This document shows, piece by piece, positions 1 to 6,720 of a stretch of 8,802 nt of DNA. The position numbers and the translations under genes were made by a program. The DNA is taken from contig JABUSD010000053.1 of assembly GCA_021442845.1 (NCBI GenBank), positions 1-8,802 on the forward strand, written 5' to 3'. The notes beneath the pieces were generated by a model. The model was not told where the DNA came from, did not search any database, and saw nothing but the letters and a program-made list of their open reading frames with translations. This DNA comes from Holdemanella sp. GTDB lineage: Bacteria; Bacillota_I; Bacilli_A; Erysipelotrichales; Erysipelotrichaceae. Positions within the stretch are counted from its first letter, which is position 1. Each line of letters starts with the position of its first letter.

Positions 1-531
1 TATATCGCAGGTGCTATGGCTGCTGAACTTGGATTGAATCAGCAGATGGCTAAGCGTGCTGGTTTACTCCATGATATCGGTAAGGCATTGAATATTGAAA
101 CGGATGGATCTCATGTTGAATTAGGATATAAATTCTGTAAGAAACATGGTGAAAAGGAAATTGTCTTGAACGCCATCCAGTCACACCATGGTGAAGTCGA
201 ACCTAGATTCTTGACAAGCCACCTTGTTATCGCAGCCGATACAATTTCAGCGGCTCGACCAGGAGCTCGTAAGGAAAGTGCACAGGCCTATATCGATCGT
301 CTTGAAAATCTTGAAAAGATTGCCCAGAACCATGAAGGGGTACAAAGCGCTTATGCAATCCAGGCGGGACGTGAAATCCGTGTATTGGTTCAGCCAGAAC
401 AGGTTGATGATTTAGCTTGTGTAAAAATTGCTCGTGAGATTCGTGAACAGATTGAAGCTGAATTGACATATCCAGGTCAGATTAAAGTCAATGTCATTCG
501 TGAAGTAAGAGCACAGGAAATTGCTAAGTAA
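1..531 (+). CDS. rny: Ribonuclease Y, C-terminal part (5' end outside window)
   Basis: RNase Y is a membrane-anchored endoribonuclease that starts mRNA decay in many Bacillota. Only the last 176 residues are visible; the family is usually about 520 residues, so the N-terminal membrane anchor, coiled coil and KH domain lie upstream of the window. The frame is open from base 1, so the ATG at 16 is internal. The visible part holds the HD phosphohydrolase domain with its metal-binding HD pair in LLHDIGKA (H and D codons at 70-75). After it come the HHGEVEP segment, the very characteristic SAARPGAR stretch and the family C-terminus with [19 protein letters not shown] and VIRE, ending in a lysine. 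A strong intrinsic terminator overlaps the stop codon, so this is the last gene of its transcript. Identification is firm from the motif order. Confidence 0.97.
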   Translation, partial: YIAGAMAAELGLNQQMAKRAGLLHDIGKALNIETDGSHVELGYKFCKKHGEKEIVLNAIQSHHGEVEPRFLTSHLVIAADTISAARPGARKESAQAYIDRLENLEKIAQNHEGVQSAYAIQAGREIRVLVQPEQVDDLACVKIAREIREQIEAELTYPGQIKVNVIREVRAQEIAK

Positions 532-563
532 ATATGTTTGTCCGAAAGGGCAAACATATTTTT
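530..563 (+). terminator. Intrinsic terminator of rny
   Basis: The 11-base arms AAATATGTTTG (530-540) and CAAACATATTT (551-561) pair perfectly. The stem extends inward through a U-G pair and two C-G pairs to a GAAA tetraloop at 544-547, and a T-run (559-563) follows. The left arm starts inside the rny stop codon, so the gene ends directly in its terminator. Confidence 0.9.
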
Positions 564-586
564 ATCTTAAAACTGATAAGATTATC

Positions 587-615
587 TTGAAATGATACTT
601 TCATAAGTTTATACT
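587..615 (+). promoter_or_regulatory. Sigma-A-type promoter of the ferredoxin gene
   Basis: A -35 box TTGAAA (587-592) and a -10 box TATACT (610-615) are separated by exactly 17 bases. Each box has five of six consensus bases. The predicted transcript starts around 621-623, leaving a leader of only about 22 bases before the ATG at 645. The strong ribosome binding site AGGAGG is at 631-636. A perfect palindrome, GATAA-GA-TTATC (575-586), ends immediately before the -35 box and could be an operator. Confidence 0.8.
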
Positions 616-644
616 ATTAATAGAAATCTTAGGAGGAAAAGAAA

Positions 645-812
645 ATGGCTGTAATTATTGATAAAGATTCATGCATCGGATGTGGTGCTTGTGCAGGTGG
701 ATGCCCAGTAGGTGCTATCGCTGTTGATGGTGTTGCTACTGTTGATGAAGGTGCATGCATCGAATGTGGTGCTTGTGTTGGAACTTGTCCAGTTGGAGCA
801 ATCTCACAATAA
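645..812 (+). CDS. Clostridial-type 2[4Fe-4S] ferredoxin, 55 residues
   Basis: This is a small soluble low-potential electron carrier. It contains two CxxCxxCxxxCP cluster motifs, with cysteines at residues 10, 13, 16, 20 and 38, 41, 44, 48, which is the diagnostic layout of bacterial 2[4Fe-4S] ferredoxins of about 55 residues. The halves are an obvious internal duplication: CIGCGACAGGCPVGAI against CIECGACVGTCPVGAI, offset by 28 residues. AGGAGG at 631-636, eight bases before the ATG, fixes the start. The codons are strongly biased to GGT, GCT and GTT, as in highly expressed genes and unlike the neighbouring genes. It has its own promoter and terminator, so it is mainly a single-gene unit. 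miaB lies just downstream; radical-SAM enzymes need a low-potential reductant, so it may supply MiaB, but that is inference. Confidence 0.96.
   Translation: MAVIIDKDSCIGCGACAGGCPVGAIAVDGVATVDEGACIECGACVGTCPVGAISQ
672..777 (+). repeat. Near-identical direct repeat inside the ferredoxin gene
   Basis: The 22-base segments at 672-693 and 756-777 differ by one base (TGCATCGGA against TGCATCGAA at their left ends). Their spacing of 84 bases is 28 codons. They encode the two cluster-binding motifs. This is the ancient ferredoxin duplication, kept unusually similar at the DNA level. Confidence 0.85.
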
Positions 813-825
813 TAAAGACTTACAC

Positions 826-854
826 GCCAAGCACAAAAGCTTGGCCTTTTTTTT
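826..854 (+). terminator. Intrinsic terminator of the ferredoxin gene, upstream of miaB
   Basis: The perfect 7-bp GC-rich stem GCCAAGC (826-832) and GCTTGGC (839-845) encloses a 6-base loop. Eight T follow at 847-854. The T-run touches the miaB ribosome binding site, so any transcript from the ferredoxin promoter must read through this hairpin to express miaB. Confidence 0.93.
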
Positions 855-860
855 GGGAGG
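855..860 (+). promoter_or_regulatory. Ribosome binding site that selects the miaB start
   Basis: GGGAGG lies directly against the ATG at 861, leaving no spacer for that codon. It sits six bases before the in-frame ATG at 867, a normal distance. The start at 867 is therefore preferred. Confidence 0.75.
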
Positions 861-866
861 ATGAAT

Positions 867-2300
867 ATGAAAATTAAATTAGATTGGGCTTTACCAAATA
901 TGAAGGATGCCAAAAAACGTACTAAGAATGAAATCGAAAGAGTCGATTCTTTTGTGATTCCTGATAATATGTCATGGCTTGGACAGGGAAAGAAATACTA
1001 TATCTCTACCTATGGATGCCAGGCAAATGAAAGAGATTCCGAGACACTAGCTGGTATTATGGATGCGATGGGATTTGTACAGAGTGATATCTATGAGGAT
1101 GTGGATGTAATTCTGATCAATACATGTGCTGTCCGTCAGAATGCCATGGAAAAGGTGTTAGGAGAAATCGGAAATGTAAAGCGATTCTATGTAAAGAATA
1201 AAGATATTATCATCGGTGTCTGTGGCTGCATGGCACAGGAAGAGGGCTTTGTAGAAACACTTCTTGAAAAATATCCGCAGGTCCGCTTATTGTTTGGAAC
1301 CCATAATCTACACCAGCTTCCTTCTATGTTATATGATGCAATGATCTGCAAAAAACGCGTTGTCAAAATCTATTCCAGAGAAGGGGAAGTCTATGAAAAC
1401 CTTCCTGTTCACCGCTTTGGAAACCATAAGGCATGGGTGAATATCATGTATGGATGTGATAAGTTCTGTACGTACTGCATTGTTCCATATACACGCGGAA
1501 AACAGCGTTCACGCTATATGGACCAGATTCTAGATGAAGTCAAGGAATTGTATCAGCAGGGCTATAAAGAAGTGACTCTTCTAGGGCAGAATGTCAATGC
1601 CTATGGAAAAGACATTGATGATCATTATGATTTCGCAACACTTTTAGAAGAGGTAGCCAAGATAGGTATTCCTCGTGTACGCTTTACGACATCACACCCA
1701 TGGGATTTCAGCGATGAAATGCTGGATGTCATTGCCAAATATGATAATATCATGCCATTCATCCATTTACCGCTGCAATCTGGAGATTCAGCGATTCTAA
1801 AGCTTATGGGACGTCGCTATACAAAGGAAGAATACATTGCGCTTTATGATAAGATTGTTCAGAAGATTGATCGCTGTGCCGTCAGCACCGATATCATTGT
1901 CGGATTTCCAAATGAAAGCGATGAACAGTTTGAACAGACTTTAGATGTGGTAAGACACTGTAAATATGATAACTGCTTTACATTCATCTATTCCAAACGA
2001 CCAGGTACACCAGCGGCTGTTATGGAAGATGAAATCAGTTTAGAAACAAAGAAGGATCGCTTACAGACATTAAATAAACTATGGAATTCCTTTGCCCTTG
2101 AAAAGAATAAGGCATATGAAGGGAAAGTGGTTACTGTTTTAGTGGATGGAGCATCCAAGAAAGATAGCCATACATATTCAGGTTATACTGATACAAATAA
2201 GCTGGTTAACTTTACTGGAGAGAATATCGAACCAGGAACATTTGTGGATGTATATATTGAAACAGGAAAAACATTCTCATTGGATGGAAGAGCCATTTAA
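867..2300 (+). CDS. miaB: tRNA-2-methylthio-N6-dimethylallyladenosine synthase (radical SAM)
   Basis: MiaB adds a methylthio group to i6A37 in tRNAs that read codons beginning with U, using two [4Fe-4S] clusters and S-adenosylmethionine. The 477-residue product matches the family length (474 in E. coli, about 509 in Bacillus). Residues 1-43 form a charged leader. The N-terminal methylthiotransferase domain has the auxiliary-cluster cysteines C51 (YGCQAN), C87 (NTCAVR) and C121 (CGCMAQ). The radical-SAM core has GCDKFCTYC with C197, C201 and C204, then IVPYTRGKQRSR. A C-terminal TRAM domain covers about residues 415-477. The NTCAVR and RGKQRSR signatures favour MiaB over the paralogues MtaB and RimO. 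Translation is set by GGGAGG at 855-860. I see no promoter in the gap behind the ferredoxin terminator, so expression probably relies on read-through. rnjB follows after 45 bases with its own promoter. Confidence 0.96.
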   Translation: MKIKLDWALPNMKDAKKRTKNEIERVDSFVIPDNMSWLGQGKKYYISTYGCQANERDSETLAGIMDAMGFVQSDIYEDVDVILINTCAVRQNAMEKVLGEIGNVKRFYVKNKDIIIGVCGCMAQEEGFVETLLEKYPQVRLLFGTHNLHQLPSMLYDAMICKKRVVKIYSREGEVYENLPVHRFGNHKAWVNIMYGCDKFCTYCIVPYTRGKQRSRYMDQILDEVKELYQQGYKEVTLLGQNVNAYGKDIDDHYDFATLLEEVAKIGIPRVRFTTSHPWDFSDEMLDVIAKYDNIMPFIHLPLQSGDSAILKLMGRRYTKEEYIALYDKIVQKIDRCAVSTDIIVGFPNESDEQFEQTLDVVRHCKYDNCFTFIYSKRPGTPAAVMEDEISLETKKDRLQTLNKLWNSFALEKNKAYEGKVVTVLVDGASKKDSHTYSGYTDTNKLVNFTGENIEPGTFVDVYIETGKTFSLDGRAI

Positions 2301-2302
2301 TG

Positions 2303-2311
2303 TGATATAAT
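2303..2311 (+). promoter_or_regulatory. Extended -10 promoter for rnjB-ftsK
   Basis: TGATATAAT carries a perfect TATAAT (2306-2311) with the TG extension one base upstream. No good -35 box is present: the closest, TTGGAT at 2280-2285, is 20 bases away. Extended -10 promoters often work without one. The start would fall near 2318, leaving a leader of about 28 bases with AAGGAGG at 2331-2337. Confidence 0.6.
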
Positions 2312-2345
2312 AAATAAAAGTTGACTTGAAAAGGAGGGGACTTCA

Positions 2346-4028
2346 ATGAGTGGTAAAATCAGAATTTTCTCGCTAGGTGGTTTGGATGAAGATGGAAAGA
2401 ACATGACCTGTATTGAAGTAGGGGATCAGATCTACGTCATTGAAGCAGGTATGAAATATCCAGATGCAAAGGAATCGTTGGGTATTGAATTCATCATTCC
2501 AGACTTTTCCTATTTAATTGAAAATAAATCCCGCATTGCTGGTGTTTTCATTACCCATGCCCATGATGATGTTATGGGATCTTTATCCTATCTGTTAAAG
2601 CAGATTCATGTGGATGTATATGCATCACCATTTACAATGATGTTTATTGAAAAGATGATTGCAGAAGAAGGAATTAGAGGTATTCGTCTGCATTATGTGG
2701 ATCGACATGATGAATTGATTATTGGTGGAAGAAAGGTTATCTTTTTCCCAGTTACCCATACATGTCCAGGAACATTTGGACTTGCGATAGAAACAAAACA
2801 GGGATATGTTGTCTATTCCGGTGAGTTCATAGAGGATTATGATGTATTATCAGACCGTTATAGAGGGGATTTGACAACCTTTGGCGAATTGCGAACAGAC
2901 GGTGTGCTTGCCTTATTGACAGACAGCAAGGGAGCCGACCGTTCTGGACATACATCGCCTGATCATCGTCTAAGAGAGAAGTTCACAAAAGTATTGGAAC
3001 TGAATCAGGGAAAACGCATCTTTATCAGCTTATATACACAAAGCGTCTACTGGATTCAGGAAGTCATTGAGCAATGCATCAAATACAATCGTAAGATTGT
3101 TCTTTATACCGAGGAAGCAAGAGAACTGGTTGCTCGCCTTGAAAAGGTGGATTATGATATTCCACGAATCTATCGGGACTATTTCCTGGATCCGGATATG
3201 TATGATCCATCCGATAAGAATGTTGTCATCATTATCACTGAAACAGGAAAGACATTGATTAAATTAATGAGCAATATCTGTAACAATGAAGTCGATGATA
3301 TCGAGTTCAGAAAAGATGACATCATCTGTATGGCAAACCCTGTATTAGCAGGAACAGATAGAGATTTCAAGCGGATGGAAAATGACATCTATAAGGAAGA
3401 AGGAGAAATCATCGCTCTGGATAAGGGTACAAATTCAATGCATCCAGCCAGAGAAGATTTAAAGATGATGATTTTCATGACACGTCCAAAGTATTATATT
3501 CCAATTAAGGGAGAATACCGCAAGCTTGTGATGAATGCAGAGATAGGTTCCTCTATGGGATATGATGATGATAAGATTGTCATTTTAGATAATGGACAAG
3601 TCGCAACCTTTGAGCATGGAGAATTAGTATCATGTGAGAAGGAATTGGAATTGTATGATACACTGATTGATGGAAAAGAAAAATGGGATGTTGCCGGAGT
3701 TGTATTAAGGGATCGTGAAATCCTATCTACAGATGGTGTAATCATCCTTGCGATTGGAATTGATTCCCGCACAAAGAAAATCATCAATGGACCGGATATC
3801 CAGACAAGAGGACTGGTTTATCTGAAGGATGCCGAATATATTACCGGGGATGTTGCCAAGATTATGGAAGAGACAATTGAAGAGGATGTCCGTAATCGCG
3901 TCTATGACAATGTGGAAACAAGACAGGTCATCCGTGAAAGAGTCAGCCGCTATCTGGTAAAGACAATCGCTAAAAGACCAATGATCTTACCGGTTATCTT
4001 AGAGATAAATACAAGTTCAAATTCATAA
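2346..4028 (+). CDS. rnjB: RNase J family protein with degraded active site (RNase J2-like)
   Basis: This is a metallo-beta-lactamase/beta-CASP protein of the RNase J family; the 560 residues are the normal length (about 555). Family landmarks are GGLDEDGKNM (11-20), LGIEFIIPD (45-53), the metal motif around 71-76, TDSKGAD, and PKYYIPIKGEYR near the end of the beta-CASP region. Several catalytic positions are altered. The canonical HxHxDH reads HAHDDV, so its last histidine is V76. The GDF aspartate is E160. The histidine of the canonical VHGEYR is K388. H71, H73, D75, H138 and H366 remain. This fits a J2-type subunit that partners an active RNase J1 encoded elsewhere rather than an independent enzyme. 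An ftsK/spoIIIE gene just downstream parallels rnjB near spoIIIE in B. subtilis. AAGGAGG eight bases before the ATG supports the start. Confidence 0.92.
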   Translation: MSGKIRIFSLGGLDEDGKNMTCIEVGDQIYVIEAGMKYPDAKESLGIEFIIPDFSYLIENKSRIAGVFITHAHDDVMGSLSYLLKQIHVDVYASPFTMMFIEKMIAEEGIRGIRLHYVDRHDELIIGGRKVIFFPVTHTCPGTFGLAIETKQGYVVYSGEFIEDYDVLSDRYRGDLTTFGELRTDGVLALLTDSKGADRSGHTSPDHRLREKFTKVLELNQGKRIFISLYTQSVYWIQEVIEQCIKYNRKIVLYTEEARELVARLEKVDYDIPRIYRDYFLDPDMYDPSDKNVVIIITETGKTLIKLMSNICNNEVDDIEFRKDDIICMANPVLAGTDRDFKRMENDIYKEEGEIIALDKGTNSMHPAREDLKMMIFMTRPKYYIPIKGEYRKLVMNAEIGSSMGYDDDKIVILDNGQVATFEHGELVSCEKELELYDTLIDGKEKWDVAGVVLRDREILSTDGVIILAIGIDSRTKKIINGPDIQTRGLVYLKDAEYITGDVAKIMEETIEEDVRNRVYDNVETRQVIRERVSRYLVKTIAKRPMILPVILEINTSSNS

Positions 4029-4030
4029 AA

Positions 4031-4038
4031 AAGGGGTG
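4031..4038 (+). promoter_or_regulatory. Ribosome binding site that selects the ftsK start
   Basis: AAGGGGTG lies in the 16-base gap after the rnjB stop, six bases before the ATG at 4045. The in-frame GTG codons at 4036 and 4039 overlap or directly follow this site and lack a usable one of their own. ATG 4045 is therefore the better start. Confidence 0.7.
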
Positions 4039-4044
4039 GTGAAA

Positions 4045-6720
4045 ATGGCTAAAGCCAAAACGACAACAAAAGGAAAAACCACAGCCAAAAAGACAACAAA
4101 AAGAAAAAACACAACCAAAAAGAAAGAACAGACAAGTTGGATACAAACAGATTGGTTTCGAATCTGTTTGTTTCTTTGTTTAATCGTAGTTGCTGTTCTT
4201 GCCCTTTTTAAAGTAGGAATTGCAGGAAGATTTCTATTCAATTTCTACTCTTTCTTTGTAGGAAACTTTGCCTCTGTATTACTGGTTGGTTTAATTGTGT
4301 TGGGTATATACCTACTCATCGCAAGAAAATTGCCAGATATAGAGCCTAGATATCCAATAGGAATCCTATGTCTAATTCTGGCATGGTTGCTTCTGCAATC
4401 CGCTCTGGAAACGAGACCAGAGGCATGCACATCCGCAATTGGCACAGTGCTTTCCAACACATGGGATATATGGACAGGAGAGTATGTTACACAAGGAGGA
4501 TTGATAGGGGCAATCCTGCTAGCAATTTTTGGGTTCCTGTTCAATTATGTAGGTGCCTATCTTTTCGTTGGATTGTTTTTTGTGGCAGGTGTTCTATTAT
4601 TAGGCTCTGAATATATCCTGAAATTCTTCAATGATGGAAAGGATATCATCAAAGAAGCAAACGAAGAGCGTAAAATACGCAAGGAAGAACAACAGAAATA
4701 TAAAGAATATGTAAAAGAAGAGGATACCTTTAAGCATAAAGAAGTAAAACCAAATCTCTATATCCAGAATGATAAAGATGATTACTTTGAACGAAACAAA
4801 GGAAAATCAAATCGCAATAACTATGATGAAGAAGACTATATGGATTCTTATTTTGGTAAAACAGCTCCAAAGCGTAAACAATCAATTTTCATGAATGAAG
4901 AGGATGTTTATTCTGGTGGAAGTAGAGGAAAACAGCCTCGTTATACCAATGATATAGAAGAAGACTATTCAGGTTCTTATTCTGATAAATTTGAAAAATC
5001 ATCGATTTTCCGTGATGTAGATGATATCTGTGATAAGCGTTTTTCCTATAGTGAAAAAGCTACAAATAACAGTTTAACACAAAGTAAAGATTCCATCTTT
5101 ATCAATGTTGATCCATCTTCATCACAAAAGAAAGCAGAAAGAAAAAGAAATGTACAACAGAAACCAAAGGAAACAAAACCAGAGGTAGTAAAACCAGCTG
5201 TTGAAAAAGTGGAAGTGGTAAAAGATAAATCGAAACCGGCTACCTATGTTGATACACGAGCGGATAATTATGAGAATTATCAATTGCCGCGTTTATCCTT
5301 GCTTGAAAGCGTATCAAGAAAGGGAAGACAGAATGGTTCCAATGCCCAGAATGCCAAGTCAAAGGGTGTACAGCTGATTGAAGTGTTAAATGAATTTGGT
5401 ATTGAAGCTAAATTATCCGATGTTCATATCGGACCATCGGTAACGCGTTTTGAAATCAAGCCTGCCATGGGAGTTCGTGTAAGCCGTATTTCCAATTTAC
5501 AGGATGATATCAAATATGCACTAGCTGCCAGAGAACTTCGCATTGAAGCACCAATCCCAGGAAAGAGTGCCGTCGGAATTGAAATTCCGAATTCTGAAAA
5601 GGTCAATGTGCAGATGCGCGAACTGATGGATACAATACCAGAAAACGGAAAGAATGATAAACTATTATTTGTCTTAGGAAGAGATTTAGATGGATATTCG
5701 ATCTTTGCCCGTATGGATAAGATGCCACACCTTCTGATTGCCGGTGCTACAGGTTCCGGTAAATCGGTATGTGTCAATTCCATCATCTGCTCCTTCTTAC
5801 TTCGAACAAGACCGGATGAATTGAAGTTAATTTTAGTTGATCCAAAGAAGGTTGAATTTACTCCATATAATGATGTACCACATCTATTGGCACCTGTCAT
5901 TACCGATGCCGATATGGCTAATAAAGCCTTAAAGGTTGTTGTGGAGATGATGGATAAGCGTTATGAAAAGTTTGGAGAGCTTGGGGTTCGAAATATCGAT
6001 GGCTATAATACATATCTTCAAAATAATCCAGATCAGAACTTGAAACCACTACCACGAATCGTTGTGATTATTGATGAGTTAGCGGATTTGATGTTAGTGG
6101 CTGCCAAAGAAGTGGAATCGAGCATCCAGCGAATTACCCAGCTTGCCCGTGCGGCTGGAATTCATCTGATTGTTGCGACGCAAAGACCATCTGTCAATGT
6201 CATTACGGGTGTTATCAAAGCCAATATTCCAAGCCGTATCGCCTTTGCGGTCAGCTCCGCTATCGATTCAAGAACCATTCTGGATCAGGCTGGTGCAGAT
6301 AAGCTATTGGGAAATGGGGATATGTTATATCTGCCAAATGGAGAGAACAGTCCACAGCGTATCCAGGGTGTCTTCATCCGGGATGAAGAAGTCAACCGCA
6401 TTGCTGAATATGTCAAGAACCAGGCTAAGCCGCATTATGATGATGCCTTTATCACATTAAAAGATATCGCATCCCAGGGTGGTACAGTATCACAGGAAAG
6501 CAATGATCCACTCTACAACGATGTCAAAAGCTTTGTCATCCAGCAAAGACGAGCCAGCACATCCCTGATCCAGAGACGTTTCCAGATTGGATATGGACGA
6601 GCCGCCCGATTGATTGACTGTCTGGAAGCGGATGGTATTGTTGGTCCAGCCAATGGCAGCAAGCCAAGAGAAATCTTAGTGCAGAATACATTGGAAGATG
6701 ACTATAGCGATATATACTAG
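4045..6720 (+). CDS. ftsK: DNA translocase FtsK/SpoIIIE
   Basis: FtsK/SpoIIIE is a septal, membrane-anchored hexameric ATPase that pumps chromosomal DNA during division (or sporulation). The product is 891 residues. Residues 1-29 are a Lys/Thr-rich polybasic tail. Membrane segments follow at about 38-55, 75-93, 102-119 and two between 148 and 188. A charged, disordered-looking linker spans about 190-411 and contains degenerate repeats. The alpha/beta motor begins near YQLPRLSLLE (about 412). It has Walker A GATGSGKS (567-574), Walker B VVIIDE (D677, E678) and the ATQRPSVNVITG signature. The winged-helix gamma domain, from about 821, should read polar orienting sequences (KOPS/SRS). The gene is translationally close to rnjB and probably shares its promoter. 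Its TAG stop overlaps the comK stop on the other strand. Sequence alone does not separate FtsK from SpoIIIE. The linker is long for a Bacillota member. Confidence 0.96.
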   Translation: MAKAKTTTKGKTTAKKTTKRKNTTKKKEQTSWIQTDWFRICLFLCLIVVAVLALFKVGIAGRFLFNFYSFFVGNFASVLLVGLIVLGIYLLIARKLPDIEPRYPIGILCLILAWLLLQSALETRPEACTSAIGTVLSNTWDIWTGEYVTQGGLIGAILLAIFGFLFNYVGAYLFVGLFFVAGVLLLGSEYILKFFNDGKDIIKEANEERKIRKEEQQKYKEYVKEEDTFKHKEVKPNLYIQNDKDDYFERNKGKSNRNNYDEEDYMDSYFGKTAPKRKQSIFMNEEDVYSGGSRGKQPRYTNDIEEDYSGSYSDKFEKSSIFRDVDDICDKRFSYSEKATNNSLTQSKDSIFINVDPSSSQKKAERKRNVQQKPKETKPEVVKPAVEKVEVVKDKSKPATYVDTRADNYENYQLPRLSLLESVSRKGRQNGSNAQNAKSKGVQLIEVLNEFGIEAKLSDVHIGPSVTRFEIKPAMGVRVSRISNLQDDIKYALAARELRIEAPIPGKSAVGIEIPNSEKVNVQMRELMDTIPENGKNDKLLFVLGRDLDGYSIFARMDKMPHLLIAGATGSGKSVCVNSIICSFLLRTRPDELKLILVDPKKVEFTPYNDVPHLLAPVITDADMANKALKVVVEMMDKRYEKFGELGVRNIDGYNTYLQNNPDQNLKPLPRIVVIIDELADLMLVAAKEVESSIQRITQLARAAGIHLIVATQRPSVNVITGVIKANIPSRIAFAVSSAIDSRTILDQAGADKLLGNGDMLYLPNGENSPQRIQGVFIRDEEVNRIAEYVKNQAKPHYDDAFITLKDIASQGGTVSQESNDPLYNDVKSFVIQQRRASTSLIQRRFQIGYGRAARLIDCLEADGIVGPANGSKPREILVQNTLEDDYSDIY
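4143..4171 (+). other. Perfect 11-bp hairpin inside the ftsK coding region
   Basis: ACAAACAGATT (4143-4153) pairs perfectly with AATCTGTTTGT (4161-4171) across a 7-base loop. The tail is T-rich but interrupted (T/C/G, 4171-4180). It overlaps codons 33-43, at the entry of the first membrane segment. It resembles an intrinsic terminator or an RNA processing structure; the broken T-run makes full termination unlikely. Confidence 0.55.
4825..5115 (+). repeat. Degenerate repeats in the FtsK linker
   Basis: Two repeat units share the order EEDYxxSY, then K-rich, then SIF followed by acidic residues. EEDY starts at residues 262 and 305, and SIF at residues 280 and 320. A third SIF core stands at 350 without the EEDY half. 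The SIF cores read QSIFMNEED, SSIFRDVDD and DSIFINVDP. These may be short linear binding motifs; no function is known to me. Confidence 0.6.

Noticed and set aside
785..813. Possible internal promoter TTGTCC-17-AATAAT at the end of the ferredoxin gene
   Set aside because: The -35 box is weak, and a transcript from it would still meet the terminator at 826-854, so it does not explain miaB expression.
861..866. miaB start at ATG 861
   Set aside because: The ribosome binding site GGGAGG ends at 860, leaving no spacer; ATG 867 has a normal six-base spacing.
629..913. 94-residue minus-strand frame opposite the ferredoxin gene
   Set aside because: It is the shadow of the repetitive ferredoxin codons and terminators, without ribosome binding site or family likeness.
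2321..2326. TTGACT as a -35 box before rnjB
   Set aside because: Any matching -10 box would fall at or inside the rnjB start; it sits downstream of the better extended -10 element.
4036..4044. ftsK start at GTG 4036 or GTG 4039
   Set aside because: GTG 4036 lies within the AAGGGGTG ribosome binding site and GTG 4039 directly follows it; ATG 4045 has a proper spacing.
4023..4241. 72-residue hydrophobic minus-strand frame opposite the ftsK start
   Set aside because: Its Val/Phe-rich composition is the mirror of the A-rich Lys/Thr codons of FtsK; no ribosome binding site was noted.
5424..5900. 158-residue minus-strand frame opposite the FtsK motor
   Set aside because: It is antisense to a highly conserved ATPase region and shows no recognisable domain.
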